Origin: Oscillospiraceae bacterium
GTDB taxonomy: Bacteria > Bacillota > Clostridia > Oscillospirales > Oscillospiraceae
DNA: 32,619 bases
NCBI GenBank assembly: GCA_017632035.1
Contig: JAGBSG010000089.1
Location: forward strand, 1 to 32,619
Direction of reading: 5' to 3'
Part shown: positions 1 through 8,316 of the stretch, piece after piece
How positions within the stretch are numbered: the first letter of the stretch is position 1
Layout of the letters: each line of letters starts with the position of its first letter
Translations under genes and position numbers: made by a program
The notes under the pieces: model-generated
What the model was told of the DNA's origin: nothing
Seen by the model: the letters and a program-made list of their open reading frames with translations, nothing else
Databases searched by the model: none

Positions 1-1
1 A

Positions 2-130
2 TCTGTATCGTTCCAACAATATCCCGATGTCCGTGCTTGGTTGGAAAACACCCAATCAGAAACAATACGAGTTAGAAAATATCATCTACATTTAGAACTT
101 AATCAAATTTTCCCAGTCTCACATCATTGA
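2..130 (+). CDS. C-terminal end of an unrecognised protein (partial)
   Basis: The window opens inside a reading frame that runs for 42 codons to a TGA at 128-130. The visible part reads SVSFQQYPDVRAWLENT near its start and ends FPVSHH. It has no internal stop and a soluble, mixed-charge composition, but it is too short to assign to a family. The DNA is clearly more AT-rich than the genes that follow, which could mean a recently acquired or mobile gene. It converges on the minus-strand PBP2 gene. A chance open frame cannot be excluded. Confidence 0.35.
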   Translation, partial: SVSFQQYPDVRAWLENTQSETIRVRKYHLHLELNQIFPVSHH

Positions 131-196
131 CAAACGTACAGTTATAAAAATTTTCACCTGACAAGCAGAGGGGAGGGCAAGGGCCTATGAGATATC

Positions 197-2275
197 TCAG
201 CTCAGCTGGTTCTCAAAGGAGTTCACCTCGCCGATCTCACCCACCTCAAAGTAAATGTCGAGAATGGATTTGGCAACAGAGCCCATAGCGCTGCCGGAGC
301 CGGCTTTTTCGCCGTAGACCGAAATGGCGATCTGAGGATCCTTGAAGGGAGCGTAGCACACAAACGCGCCGTTGTCGGACCGGTTCAAAATGCCGGTCTG
401 GGCGGTACCGGTCTTTGCAGCAACCTCAATGGGATAGTTTTTAAAGAGTGTCTGGGCAGTGCCGCTCCATTTATCGGTACCTGTGACCACCATACGCATA
501 CCCTGCGTGTAGGCGTAATAGGCGTCGTCAGAGATCTGCAGTGTACTCAGGATCTCCGGCTGCGTTTCCTTGATCAGGCTGCGGTAATCTGAGGAAACTA
601 CCCGGTTCAGGAAGGTGGCCCGATACCGTGTGCCCCGATTGGCCAGGGTCGCGGTATAGACACACAGCTGCAGGGGAGTAAACTGGTTATCAGACTGGCC
701 GATGGCAGACAGCACCTTGTCCGCGGCGTACCAGCCGGACTCATCACCCTTGTGGAACAGCTTCTTGGTCTGCTCGTTGGCTCGGTAACCCGTTTTTTCC
801 GCCAGCTCGATGCCGGTGGGTTCACCCAGGCCCAGACTTTTCGCGGTTTGGTCCATAGCGTTCAGGGTGATCATGTCGCCCAACTCATAGAAGAAGTAGT
901 TACACGAAACACACAGGGCCTCCATAGCGTTCAGGTAACCGTGGGTACCGCCCTTGGAGGTCCAGACCAGGCAGTCTGCTTCAAAGCCTTCGTATTTCTT
1001 AAAGGTACCAAGATCCTTGATCTCATGCAGACTGTTGATGGCATTGGAGTTGATGCCGGCCACGACCATAGACATTTTATAGGTAGAGCCCGGCGGGTAG
1101 GTGGCCTGAAATGCCCGGTTGAACAGGGGATTGTGATCGGCGTTCAGGATGTCGTTGTAGTCTTCAAAATAAGTGGACAGATTGTAGGTAGGGTAGCTGG
1201 CGCAGGCCAGAAGCTGCCCTGTTTTTACATCAATGGCGACCACCGCGCCACCTTCCACATCCCGGCCTGCGGCCTTTGGATCTTCGTTGTTACGCAGAGT
1301 CTCGATCTGTTTGGCCAGCTGATCCTCTGCAGCCATCTGCAGGTTGATGTCGATGGTGATCTCCACATTGTTACCGGCCACAGGCTCCTGCTTGTAGTAG
1401 GAGTCGAGGACCGTGCCGTCGGGAGCGACCTTATCTACACGGATGCCGTCAATGCCGTGGAGGTACTCTTCGAAGGCTGCCTCCAGACCGCTTTGGCCCA
1501 CTTCGGCATCCATTTCATAGCCGCCTAGTTCTTTGTAGTATTCCCACTGGTCCTTGTCCATGGCACCTACAAAGCCCAGAATGTGGGCAGCGTAGTCTGT
1601 ATGGTATTCACGGACAGTGGAGGCCTCAACATTCAGGCCCGGTGTGTTCAGCTCCAGAATGGCGGAAAGGTCCTGGTCCTTGGCGTCAGCGATGAAGACA
1701 TAGTTGGCCAGATTGGTGCAGTTACGCAGGGTCAGCTCATAGCGGACACCCAGCACCAGCCGGGCATCCTCATCGGACCATTCCTCAGGGATCTTATAGC
1801 TTTCCCGAAGCTTGCGGATCAGCAGGGGGGCGGAGATATCCGAGTCCAGCGCGCCCCGGTTCTGCAGGAATTTCTGAAAATAGCCCTGCCAGGCGGAGTT
1901 ATAATCGCCCAGGGTGTAGGTAAAGGGCCTTTCCTTGGTCATGGGGAAGTGGTCCGTGTATTCGATGCCCTGACTTTGGCACAGCTTGACCAGCTGGTAG
2001 ATGGATTGGTTGGGGTTGGCAGAGCTGGTCAGAACATAGTGGTTGATGACCAGGTCATAGCTGGCCCGGTTGCCTACCAGCACATTGCCGTTTCGGTCCA
2101 GAATGTCGCCCCGGGCAGCCTTTACCCGGGTCCAGGTGGTGTAGGAAGTCGTGTTGTCCACCACACCGCCGGTCTGAAAGATCTGCATGTCATAGAGCTG
2201 GTACACGAAAAAGCCCAGCAGCAGGCCAAACAGGACGATGACGGAGCGGGCCCGGAATTGTGTCATTCTTTCCAT
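197..2275 (-). CDS. mrdA: Penicillin-binding protein 2, elongasome transpeptidase
   Basis: Class B penicillin-binding protein of 692 residues that cross-links peptidoglycan during cell elongation, working with the MreCD scaffold. One N-terminal membrane anchor lies at about residues 10-28. It is followed by the dimerisation domain (RGDILDRNG near 55-63 is the usual class B motif) and a transpeptidase domain with all three catalytic motifs: STYK at 397-400 with the nucleophilic serine, SCN at 457-459 and KTGT at 621-624. The chosen ATG is preceded by GGAGG at 6-base spacing. A second ATG three codons in is less well placed. The gene overlaps the end of mreD by 13 bases, so the two are translationally coupled. 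It is the last gene of the minus-strand operon; no clear terminator follows it. The family assignment is secure, the exact paralogue name (mrdA/pbpA) less so. Confidence 0.95.
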   Translation of the reverse strand: MERMTQFRARSVIVLFGLLLGFFVYQLYDMQIFQTGGVVDNTTSYTTWTRVKAARGDILDRNGNVLVGNRASYDLVINHYVLTSSANPNQSIYQLVKLCQSQGIEYTDHFPMTKERPFTYTLGDYNSAWQGYFQKFLQNRGALDSDISAPLLIRKLRESYKIPEEWSDEDARLVLGVRYELTLRNCTNLANYVFIADAKDQDLSAILELNTPGLNVEASTVREYHTDYAAHILGFVGAMDKDQWEYYKELGGYEMDAEVGQSGLEAAFEEYLHGIDGIRVDKVAPDGTVLDSYYKQEPVAGNNVEITIDINLQMAAEDQLAKQIETLRNNEDPKAAGRDVEGGAVVAIDVKTGQLLACASYPTYNLSTYFEDYNDILNADHNPLFNRAFQATYPPGSTYKMSMVVAGINSNAINSLHEIKDLGTFKKYEGFEADCLVWTSKGGTHGYLNAMEALCVSCNYFFYELGDMITLNAMDQTAKSLGLGEPTGIELAEKTGYRANEQTKKLFHKGDESGWYAADKVLSAIGQSDNQFTPLQLCVYTATLANRGTRYRATFLNRVVSSDYRSLIKETQPEILSTLQISDDAYYAYTQGMRMVVTGTDKWSGTAQTLFKNYPIEVAAKTGTAQTGILNRSDNGAFVCYAPFKDPQIAISVYGEKAGSGSAMGSVAKSILDIYFEVGEIGEVNSFENQLS

Positions 2276-2844
2276 GTTTCGCCTCCGATTTTTTCAATTG
2301 TCATAATGATGGGGTACAGTGCCGGCATCACCAGCAAGGACAGGCCGCCGGTCAGGAGAAATACAATGATACGGCTTGCTGTGATCAGGGAAAACAGCAG
2401 GCATATGCCGAACAGGCACATTTCATACAGCATAAGGGCAACGCCCGCGCACAGCATGGCGGCGCTGAAGCCCTTGCGCAGATAGGTCTGGCGGAAGATC
2501 GCGGCGGCGATGCCCAGAGCGGGCAGCAGCACGATCACATAATAGCCCGGGGCAGTGCCGGAAAACTGGTACATACAGGCCGCCACCAGGGAAAATACAC
2601 TGCCGGTATGGGAGCCCTGCAGCACACAGATCAGCAAAATGGCGCAGGGAAGCAGATCCGTGGTAGCAGACAAAATACTCATGCGGCACAGGATTACATC
2701 CTGGATCGCCGAAAGGACCACCAACAAAAGGGCATACAGGCACCATTTGAGCAGCTTCATCCGCTGCTTTTGGGTCAGGTACAGCTTGCCCAGCAGGTCG
2801 GAATTGGTCTTATCCGGCCGAAATTCATACTTTCGTCTTGCCAT
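2263..2844 (-). CDS. mreD: Rod shape-determining protein MreD
   Basis: A 193-residue, strongly hydrophobic protein with about five predicted membrane segments after a short basic N-terminus (MARRKYEFRP). Size, hydropathy and position between mreC and the PBP2 gene match MreD, an integral membrane part of the elongation machinery that works with MreC and PBP2. MreD is poorly conserved in sequence, so the call rests heavily on context. It starts five bases after the mreC stop and overlaps the PBP2 gene by 13 bases. No mreB is present in this cluster, which implies that any mreB lies elsewhere in the genome. Confidence 0.88.
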   Translation of the reverse strand: MARRKYEFRPDKTNSDLLGKLYLTQKQRMKLLKWCLYALLLVVLSAIQDVILCRMSILSATTDLLPCAILLICVLQGSHTGSVFSLVAACMYQFSGTAPGYYVIVLLPALGIAAAIFRQTYLRKGFSAAMLCAGVALMLYEMCLFGICLLFSLITASRIIVFLLTGGLSLLVMPALYPIIMTIEKIGGETWKE

Positions 2845-2849
2845 GGCAG

Positions 2850-3683
2850 TTACCCGGCGTTGTAGGCGGTGAGGATGAACACCTGCTCCAGGGTGTCGAT
2901 ATCGGCGGCAGGCTCCAGAAGGGCAAACTTAGCCACGCCCGTATCGTCAAAGCCCGCGTCTACCACATAGCCCAGGATCAGATCTCTGGGATACACCGTA
3001 GAGCCGGAGGTGAACACCTGGTCGTTGTTGCGGATAACCGCGGAGCTGGGCAGATAATTCATGCGGAGCAGACCCCGTCTGCCGCCGGTGGAGTAATTGC
3101 CCTGGACCATGCCGTTGTAGCCTGAGGACGCCATGGTGGCGCTGATACCCAGAGAGGAGTCCAGCACGGTTTTGACCACGGCGTAGTTGGAGCCTACCTG
3201 GGTCACCAGGCCCACCACCTCGCCGTTGGCGGTAATGGCGCACATGCCCTCTTCAATACCGGCGTTTCTGCCCCGGTTGATGGTCAGGGTGCTGGTCCAG
3301 TCCGTAGAGCCCCAGGCGATGATATAGGCATCCACAAGCTCGTAATCCTCATGGGCATCCTTCAGGTCCAGCAGGTCACGCAGCCGGTCATTTTCACGGG
3401 AGACGGAGTCGGCAAGCCGGGCATCGTCCTCCATTTGGGCAAGCTTTTCCTTCAGGGCCGCGTTTTCCGCAGCCAGGGCCTCATAGCGGAACATATAGCT
3501 GTACAGCTGCTCAGCCTGATCGGTGAGCTTACTGACACCGGTGCGCAGCGGTGTCAGAACGCCCTGTACTACCATGTCGGGCAGGTTCAGACCGGTCAGG
3601 TTGCTGATGACGGCCAGTCCTACTGCCAGCAGGACGGCCACGACCAGAACGATCCGGACCCGTGTGGAAAAATAGTGTCTCAT
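2850..3683 (-). CDS. mreC: Rod shape-determining protein MreC
   Basis: A 277-residue bitopic membrane protein of the cell-elongation complex. A single N-terminal membrane helix spans about residues 9-28. It is followed by a periplasm-side coiled coil at about 55-95, rich in heptad-like Ala/Leu/Glu, that carries MreC dimers, and then by the beta-rich MreC core with the conserved NRGxxxGIxxGM-type stretch near 138-148. MreC links PBP2 to the cytoplasmic elongation machinery. The start codon overlaps the maf stop by four bases (ATGA), so translation is coupled. The length is normal for the family. Confidence 0.95.
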   Translation of the reverse strand: MRHYFSTRVRIVLVVAVLLAVGLAVISNLTGLNLPDMVVQGVLTPLRTGVSKLTDQAEQLYSYMFRYEALAAENAALKEKLAQMEDDARLADSVSRENDRLRDLLDLKDAHEDYELVDAYIIAWGSTDWTSTLTINRGRNAGIEEGMCAITANGEVVGLVTQVGSNYAVVKTVLDSSLGISATMASSGYNGMVQGNYSTGGRRGLLRMNYLPSSAVIRNNDQVFTSGSTVYPRDLILGYVVDAGFDDTGVAKFALLEPAADIDTLEQVFILTAYNAG

Positions 3684-4255
3684 TGCGTATCCTCCATGAT
3701 CTCAGGGGCGATCTGCTGCAGCATTTTCCAAAGCGCGCAGACGGGAAGTCCCATAACATTATAATAGTCGCCGTGCATTTTCTCAGCGAACAGGGCAGCA
3801 CCGCCCTGGATGCCGTAGGCACCGGCCTTGTCCATAGGCTCGCCGGTGGCCACATACCGGGCAATCTCCTGCCGGGACAGAGGCCGAAAATGAATATCCG
3901 TGATCTCTGTGTGTACCAGCGCGGTATCGCCCCGGAGCACGGTCACGCCGGTCATGACCTGATGATCCCGGCCGGAAAGAGCCGTAAGCATCCGGATGGC
4001 ATCGGCTTCGTCAGCGGGCTTTCCCAGAACCGTGCCGCCCAAAACCACAACGGTATCGGCAGCGATCACCACATCCTCGGGTGCTCTGGGCGTAGCCTCT
4101 GCCTTGGCACGGCTGACCCGGGCCACCTCATGGGCAGGTGCTTTTTTGGGGTCCATAGCTTCGTCGATATCAGAAGCCCGGATGACAAAGGGAATGTGGA
4201 ACAGGCCCAGCAACTCCTTTCGCCGGGGGGATTGGGAAGCCAAGATCAGCTGCAT
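3680..4255 (-). CDS. maf: Maf-family nucleoside triphosphate pyrophosphatase
   Basis: A 191-residue member of the Maf/Ham1 superfamily, which hydrolyses non-canonical or modified nucleoside triphosphates (dTTP/UTP or m7GTP type) to the monophosphate and pyrophosphate. The N-terminal signature ASQSPRRKELL lies at residues 6-16. The IAADTVVVLGG block near 63-73 contains the catalytic aspartate, and LSGRDHQVMTGV follows near 93-104. Maf next to mreCD is a common Firmicute arrangement. The gene lies 21 bases after the U32 gene and overlaps mreC by four bases. The sequence does not allow a firm choice between the dTTPase and m7GTPase subgroups. Confidence 0.95.
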   Translation of the reverse strand: MQLILASQSPRRKELLGLFHIPFVIRASDIDEAMDPKKAPAHEVARVSRAKAEATPRAPEDVVIAADTVVVLGGTVLGKPADEADAIRMLTALSGRDHQVMTGVTVLRGDTALVHTEITDIHFRPLSRQEIARYVATGEPMDKAGAYGIQGGAALFAEKMHGDYYNVMGLPVCALWKMLQQIAPEIMEDTQ

Positions 4256-4276
4256 AATAGGATCCTTTCGTGTTGG

Positions 4277-6358
4277 TCAGTCGATGCCCCGCAGGTACAG
4301 GCCTCTGGTACAGGCACCAGGGTCGAAGGCGGTGGGACTCTGCTGGGCAGCCAGTACCTGGTCCACCTCCTTGGGGTTTTCAGTGGTGAAGTAGAGCCGG
4401 GTGGCCCAAAGGCCCAGCCGGGCAAGGTCATCCTGCCGGTCCAGCCAGTTCAGCTTCTTGCCGTTGAGCAGGATGCTGCGGCAGGTGCTGCCGTCCTTGA
4501 TAACGGGAAATTCCGCGCCGGTCTTGTCGATGAGCTTGACCGGGGACAGGTGGCAGGTGCATTCGCCGGTCTTGCCCTGGGTCAGGCAGTTTTCCGTGAC
4601 CATCAGGGGAAGCCTGCCGTAGCTGAGGATCTCGCAGGGCACAGCCTTGCTTACATCCCGGATCTGGGGCAGGGTCATTTCAAAGCTCAGGGCGGTGGAG
4701 ATCAGCTCCAGCTCCCGTGTAATATTGACAGCAAGGGAATTGTACAGATTCAGGCCGAAGTCGCCCCGGATGCTCATGCCGCACTCTCTGGCGGGGATCA
4801 GCAGACCCAGATTGCCCGCCAGCACCTCCCGGATGCCCAGACTGCGGACAGCGAACATAGCCTGCCGCAGTCTGGGAAGCTCGCCGTCGTGGACGATCCT
4901 GGGGAGCACGGCGCAGATCCGGACCCGGCGGCATAGCTCCATGGTCCATTCCGGATTCTCGGTCAGCAGATGGATGGGCACATACAGCACCGCAGGTGCC
5001 AGCTTCAAAAGCCGCCCTGTGACCTGTTCCCGTGTGGTGACCTGAACGGTCAGCTCCGGATGATGCCGGTTGCCGGCAAAATGGGTGATCCGTTGGGGCC
5101 TGGACACTCTGGGGGGTTCCCGGCGTGCCCGCAAAGCGGTGAGCTGATTGAGCACATCCCGGCGCATGGCGTTGATGGCCGCGGCGGACAGCATGAGGCC
5201 ACCTTCCACATCGGCTGTGACCTCGGCGCACAGGTAGGGCGTGCCGCCGGTCTTGTTCAGCCGGTCAGAGAGCATTTGCGGTGTCAGCTCCTGGGTTCGG
5301 GCCGGTTCAGGGACAGGGCCCTGGGCACTGCAGACCCGGCCCTCCGGGTCAGTCACAGTCAAAAGGCTTCCGCCTGCGGTGACGGAGATGGCAAACCGCA
5401 GGGGGACAAGGCTGTTTTCCGTGGATTCATAGGTCAGCCGGGCTTCCTTGAGCCATGCGGTGTCCTCGGTCTTGTCCTCCCGGATGCCGAACATGGCCTT
5501 ACCGGTCTGGCCGGTATAATATCCGTCGGTAAAGCCCTGACGGTTAAAGGCGGTGTGCAAGGAGACCAGCATGGGGCGGGTCACATTGCCGCTGTCCAGG
5601 GCCTGACGGTAGACCCGTGTGACGGTAGCCACATATTCGGGCCGCTTCATCCGGCCCTCCAGCTTGAGGGAGGCTACGCCCATATTCTCCAGGTCCTGCA
5701 GGTAGGGCACAAGGCAGTTATCCTTCAGGCTCAGGGGGTAGCGGTGCTCCCAACGGCCATAGCCATAGCTCTGGCGGCAGGGCTGGGCACACCGGCCCCG
5801 GTTGCCGGAGCGTCCGCCGATAGCGGCGGAGAGATAGCACTGGCCGGAATAGCTCATGCATAAAGCACCGTGGGCGAATACTTCGATCTCGATGGGGGAG
5901 TTCTGGCAGATATAGCGGATCTCTTCCCGGCTCAGCTCCCGGCTGAGCACCACCCGGTGCAGGCCCCATGCAGCGCACAGCAGCACGCCGGGCAGGGAAT
6001 GCACGGTCATTTGGGTAGAGCCGTGGAGAGGGAGCTGGGGCGCCATCTGCCGGCAAAGCTGGATCACGCCCAGGTCCTGGACGATGAACGCATCCACACC
6101 GCTGACAGCAGCATGGCGGATCAGCTCCGCGACCTCGGGGATCTCCCGGTCGGACACAAGGGTGTTCAGGGTCAGATGTACAGCAACGCCTCGCACATGG
6201 CAGTATTTCACCGCCTCTACAAGGGTCTGGGGTGTGAAGTTTTTCGCGCCCTGTCGGGCGTTGAAGGTGCCGCAGCCCAAATATACGGCGTTGGCGCCGT
6301 TTTGCACGGCAGCCCGGAGGGCCTCCATAGACCCCGCCGGAGCTAACAGTTCCAGCAT
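4277..6358 (-). CDS. Peptidase U32 family protein, RlhA-like rRNA hydroxylase
   Basis: A 693-residue U32-family protein. The N-terminus LELLAPAGSMEAL is the family opening. The signature at about 161-195 (FAHGALCMSYSGQCYLS...GRCAQPCR) carries four cysteines, C167, C174, C190 and C194, expected to hold an iron-sulphur cluster. A middle DUF3656-like region and a C-terminal U32 half follow. In characterised relatives such as E. coli RlhA these proteins hydroxylate a 23S rRNA cytidine from a prephenate-derived donor, so an RNA-modifying role is more likely than proteolysis. The frame stays open for 83 codons upstream, but GGGGAG sits seven bases before the ATG at 6358 and a promoter lies just upstream, so this start is preferred. 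It is the first gene of the maf-mreCD-PBP2 operon. Confidence 0.9.
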   Translation of the reverse strand: MLELLAPAGSMEALRAAVQNGANAVYLGCGTFNARQGAKNFTPQTLVEAVKYCHVRGVAVHLTLNTLVSDREIPEVAELIRHAAVSGVDAFIVQDLGVIQLCRQMAPQLPLHGSTQMTVHSLPGVLLCAAWGLHRVVLSRELSREEIRYICQNSPIEIEVFAHGALCMSYSGQCYLSAAIGGRSGNRGRCAQPCRQSYGYGRWEHRYPLSLKDNCLVPYLQDLENMGVASLKLEGRMKRPEYVATVTRVYRQALDSGNVTRPMLVSLHTAFNRQGFTDGYYTGQTGKAMFGIREDKTEDTAWLKEARLTYESTENSLVPLRFAISVTAGGSLLTVTDPEGRVCSAQGPVPEPARTQELTPQMLSDRLNKTGGTPYLCAEVTADVEGGLMLSAAAINAMRRDVLNQLTALRARREPPRVSRPQRITHFAGNRHHPELTVQVTTREQVTGRLLKLAPAVLYVPIHLLTENPEWTMELCRRVRICAVLPRIVHDGELPRLRQAMFAVRSLGIREVLAGNLGLLIPARECGMSIRGDFGLNLYNSLAVNITRELELISTALSFEMTLPQIRDVSKAVPCEILSYGRLPLMVTENCLTQGKTGECTCHLSPVKLIDKTGAEFPVIKDGSTCRSILLNGKKLNWLDRQDDLARLGLWATRLYFTTENPKEVDQVLAAQQSPTAFDPGACTRGLYLRGID

Positions 6359-6391
6359 AGCATATCTCCCCATCATGGTATACTTACACGC

Positions 6392-6400
6392 ATTATAACA
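6392..6400 (-). promoter_or_regulatory. Extended -10 promoter of the U32-maf-mreCD-PBP2 operon
   Basis: On the minus strand the sequence reads TGTTATAAT, a perfect TATAAT with an upstream TGn extension, ending 33 bases before the U32 start codon. No good -35 hexamer is present at 16-18 bases, which fits an extended -10 promoter. It falls inside the upward-open frame of the U32 gene and so supports the shorter start at 6358. Confidence 0.65.
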
Positions 6401-6496
6401 CAAAACCGGCGGCAGTTCTACCCCAGACATAAAAAATTCAAAATTTAATTTAAGTGGAACAGCATAGCCCCTCTGCTTGCGCCGCAAAAAGGGCGG

Positions 6497-6507
6497 CATG
6501 ACTGGCC
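6497..6507. repeat. Left copy of the IS target-site duplication
   Basis: CATGACTGGCC, identical to 8224-8234, abuts the left inverted repeat. ISLre2 elements typically duplicate about nine bases, so one or two of the eleven matching bases may belong to the element ends or match by chance. Confidence 0.75.
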
Positions 6508-8223
6508 TTAGTGTAAAATAATCATTGGCAAATAAAAAATGAGAAGGAGCCGAAACTCCCTCCCACTTGTCATCATGTGTTAATATGTAAGTTGTCCAGA
6601 CAAACATAGAAAGCAGATGACAAGAATGAATATAACACTAAACATTGAAATTAGCAACACGGAAATCAGAGATTTTGGTGAATTGGAGCGAGAAATTTTT
6701 GACATTGCATTAGGTGTGGGACGGCAGTTAATGCAGCAGACATTAGAAAAGCTGGATGACGAACTGCTTGCAGACCGGGATGTGAGCCGTTACCGCAACA
6801 AAGGTTTTCAACAGACCTGCATCAAAACGAAGTTGGGCACGGTAGAATACAAGCGACGTGTATATGTGGACAATGCCGCCCCGGAAAGTGCACGGTGCGT
6901 ACACCTGCTGGATGAAGCATTGGATATAGATAAGGTGGGTTTGGTATCGGCAGAGATGTGCCGAATCGCCGCAACAGCCGTATGTGAAACGAGTTACCGG
7001 GGCGCTGCGAAGCTGATCTCGGAGACCACCGGACTGGATATCACTGAGCAAGGTATATGGGATGTTATTCAAAAAGCTGGGCGAGTCTCAAGTGTCGCTG
7101 GTTCAGCGACACGCAGAGCTTGCACAACTCCACAAGGGCACTGGTGCCCTTGTGACAAAGCTTCTATACGAAGAAAATGATGGGATATGGCTCAAACTGC
7201 AGGGAAAATCCAGGCAAGAACATGGTCCATCCATGGAGATGTAGGTGGGTATCGCTTACGATGGTGTGCAATTGGCAGAAACCAAGTCCGGAAAACGCAG
7301 AGTTTTAGATAATAAAGTAGCATACGCCAGCTTTGAAAATGCAAAAACATTCCGTAAAAACAAGGAAGGACTGGTGGCAAGCCGGTTTGATGTAGATGAA
7401 ATAGAACTCCGGGTATGCAACGGTGACGGAGCAAACTGGATCCGACAAAAGAACAGTACCCATTGCATCGATGTACTGGATAAGTTTCACCGGAACAAGA
7501 AAATTACAGAGTGCGTGCGAGATCCTGCGTTTGCGGCACTTTTGCGAGGACTTCTGTATAGTAAAAATATTAATCTGCTATTGGAGTGCCTGGAAGCGCA
7601 GATAAATTCTGTTTCTGACCCAGCAGAAATTGAAAAGCTGAAGGAACTGCAAAGCTACTACCGGGAGAATAAGTCATCCCTACTAAGCTACTACGACAGA
7701 GATATTGCGATTCCGGAGACCAGAGAGCCGGGTGTGATCCACCACGCAAGGCTTGGCAGTATGGAAAGCAATGTGTTCACACTGATCGGCAACCGGATGA
7801 AGGGCCGCCGTGCTTGCTGGAGTGAAAGGGGCGCAAACAATCTTGCTGTACTTCTGTGCCAAAGACATACCGTAGGCTTTGAGAACCTGTTTGCGGCACT
7901 TCCGTCAATTCCACGAAAAGAACCGGAATTTGTTGACACCCTGCCGCTGTACAGTGCGGACAAGATTCCCAAAAGAGAGGGAAAGGGCTACGAGTGGAAA
8001 GACCGCCTGACCATCTCCGGTACAACAAGCTGGCTCAGCAGATTCTTGAAAGATATCTCTAAATCCAATAATTTTTGACATAGGGAATTCAATGCCACCA
8101 TGTCAAGCGAAGCATACCCTTTTTACTCTTGTATGCCACTACCGTAGTAACAACTGCCTTACAGATTTAACACAGAACGCAAAATCCCCACAAAAAATCT
8201 TGCCAATATTTACTTGACACATA
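6508..8223 (+). mobile_element. ISLre2-family insertion sequence, degenerate, with ends and target duplication
   Basis: A complete but inactive insertion sequence of 1716 bases. The left end starts TTAGTGTAAAATAATC and the right end, read inward on the other strand, starts TATGTGTCAAGTAAAT. Over 24 bases the two ends match at 17 positions, including a shared ATTGGCAA block. Outside the ends the 11-base sequence CATGACTGGCC occurs at both 6497-6507 and 8224-8234, which looks like a target-site duplication. The cargo is one transposase gene with a frameshift and a stop. The element sits between the U32 operon promoter and the promoter of the DUF2207-like gene and leaves both intact. Confidence 0.85.
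6617..8078 (+). pseudogene. ISLre2-family transposase (UPF0236), frameshifted with internal stop
   Basis: Three pieces in order rebuild one transposase of about 486 residues, close to full length. Piece one (6617 to about 7075) ends in the ITEQGIWDVIQK region. It continues one frame over as LGESQVSLVQRHAEL. The shift sits at a run of five A's (7071-7075), and removing one A restores the reading. The second lesion is a TAG at 7242-7244 within EM*VGIAYDG; a single A-to-T change of a lysine AAG codon would explain it. The last piece runs to 8078 and includes the ...GIAYDG and cysteine/tryptophan-containing ISLre2-type C-terminal half (RRACWSERGANN). No programmed -1 frameshift would join the first two frames, because the required shift is in the other direction. 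A sequencing error at the A-run is possible, but the separate TAG argues for real decay. Confidence 0.9.
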
Positions 8224-8234
8224 CATGACTGGCC
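8224..8234. repeat. Right copy of the IS target-site duplication
   Basis: CATGACTGGCC, the second copy of the direct repeat that flanks the insertion sequence. Removing 6508-8234 would rebuild the likely ancestral spacer between the U32 operon and the DUF2207-like gene. Confidence 0.75.
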
Positions 8235-8251
8235 CTTATCCCGGAATCGGC

Positions 8252-8280
8252 TTGCTTTTTTATATGGTATATGCTAAAAT
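8252..8280 (+). promoter_or_regulatory. Sigma-A type promoter of the DUF2207-like gene
   Basis: TTGCTT at 8252-8257 and TAAAAT at 8275-8280 are separated by exactly 17 bases and lie 36 bases before the start codon at 8317. The insertion sequence ends only 28 bases upstream of the -35 box, so the promoter core survived insertion while any upstream control sites were displaced. Confidence 0.6.
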
Positions 8281-8316
8281 TACATAAGTTGATTTTTGTC
8301 GAAAGGAGGCGTGTGT

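Noticed and set aside
6359-6607. N-terminal extension of the U32 protein to 6607
   Set aside because: It would cross the extended -10 promoter and reach into the insertion sequence, and the family begins at LELLAPAG.
7062-7105. Possible programmed frameshift in the transposase at the A-run
   Set aside because: The needed shift joins frame 2 to frame 3, the opposite of a -1 slip, and a separate in-frame TAG at 7242 also breaks the gene, so decay is the simpler reading.
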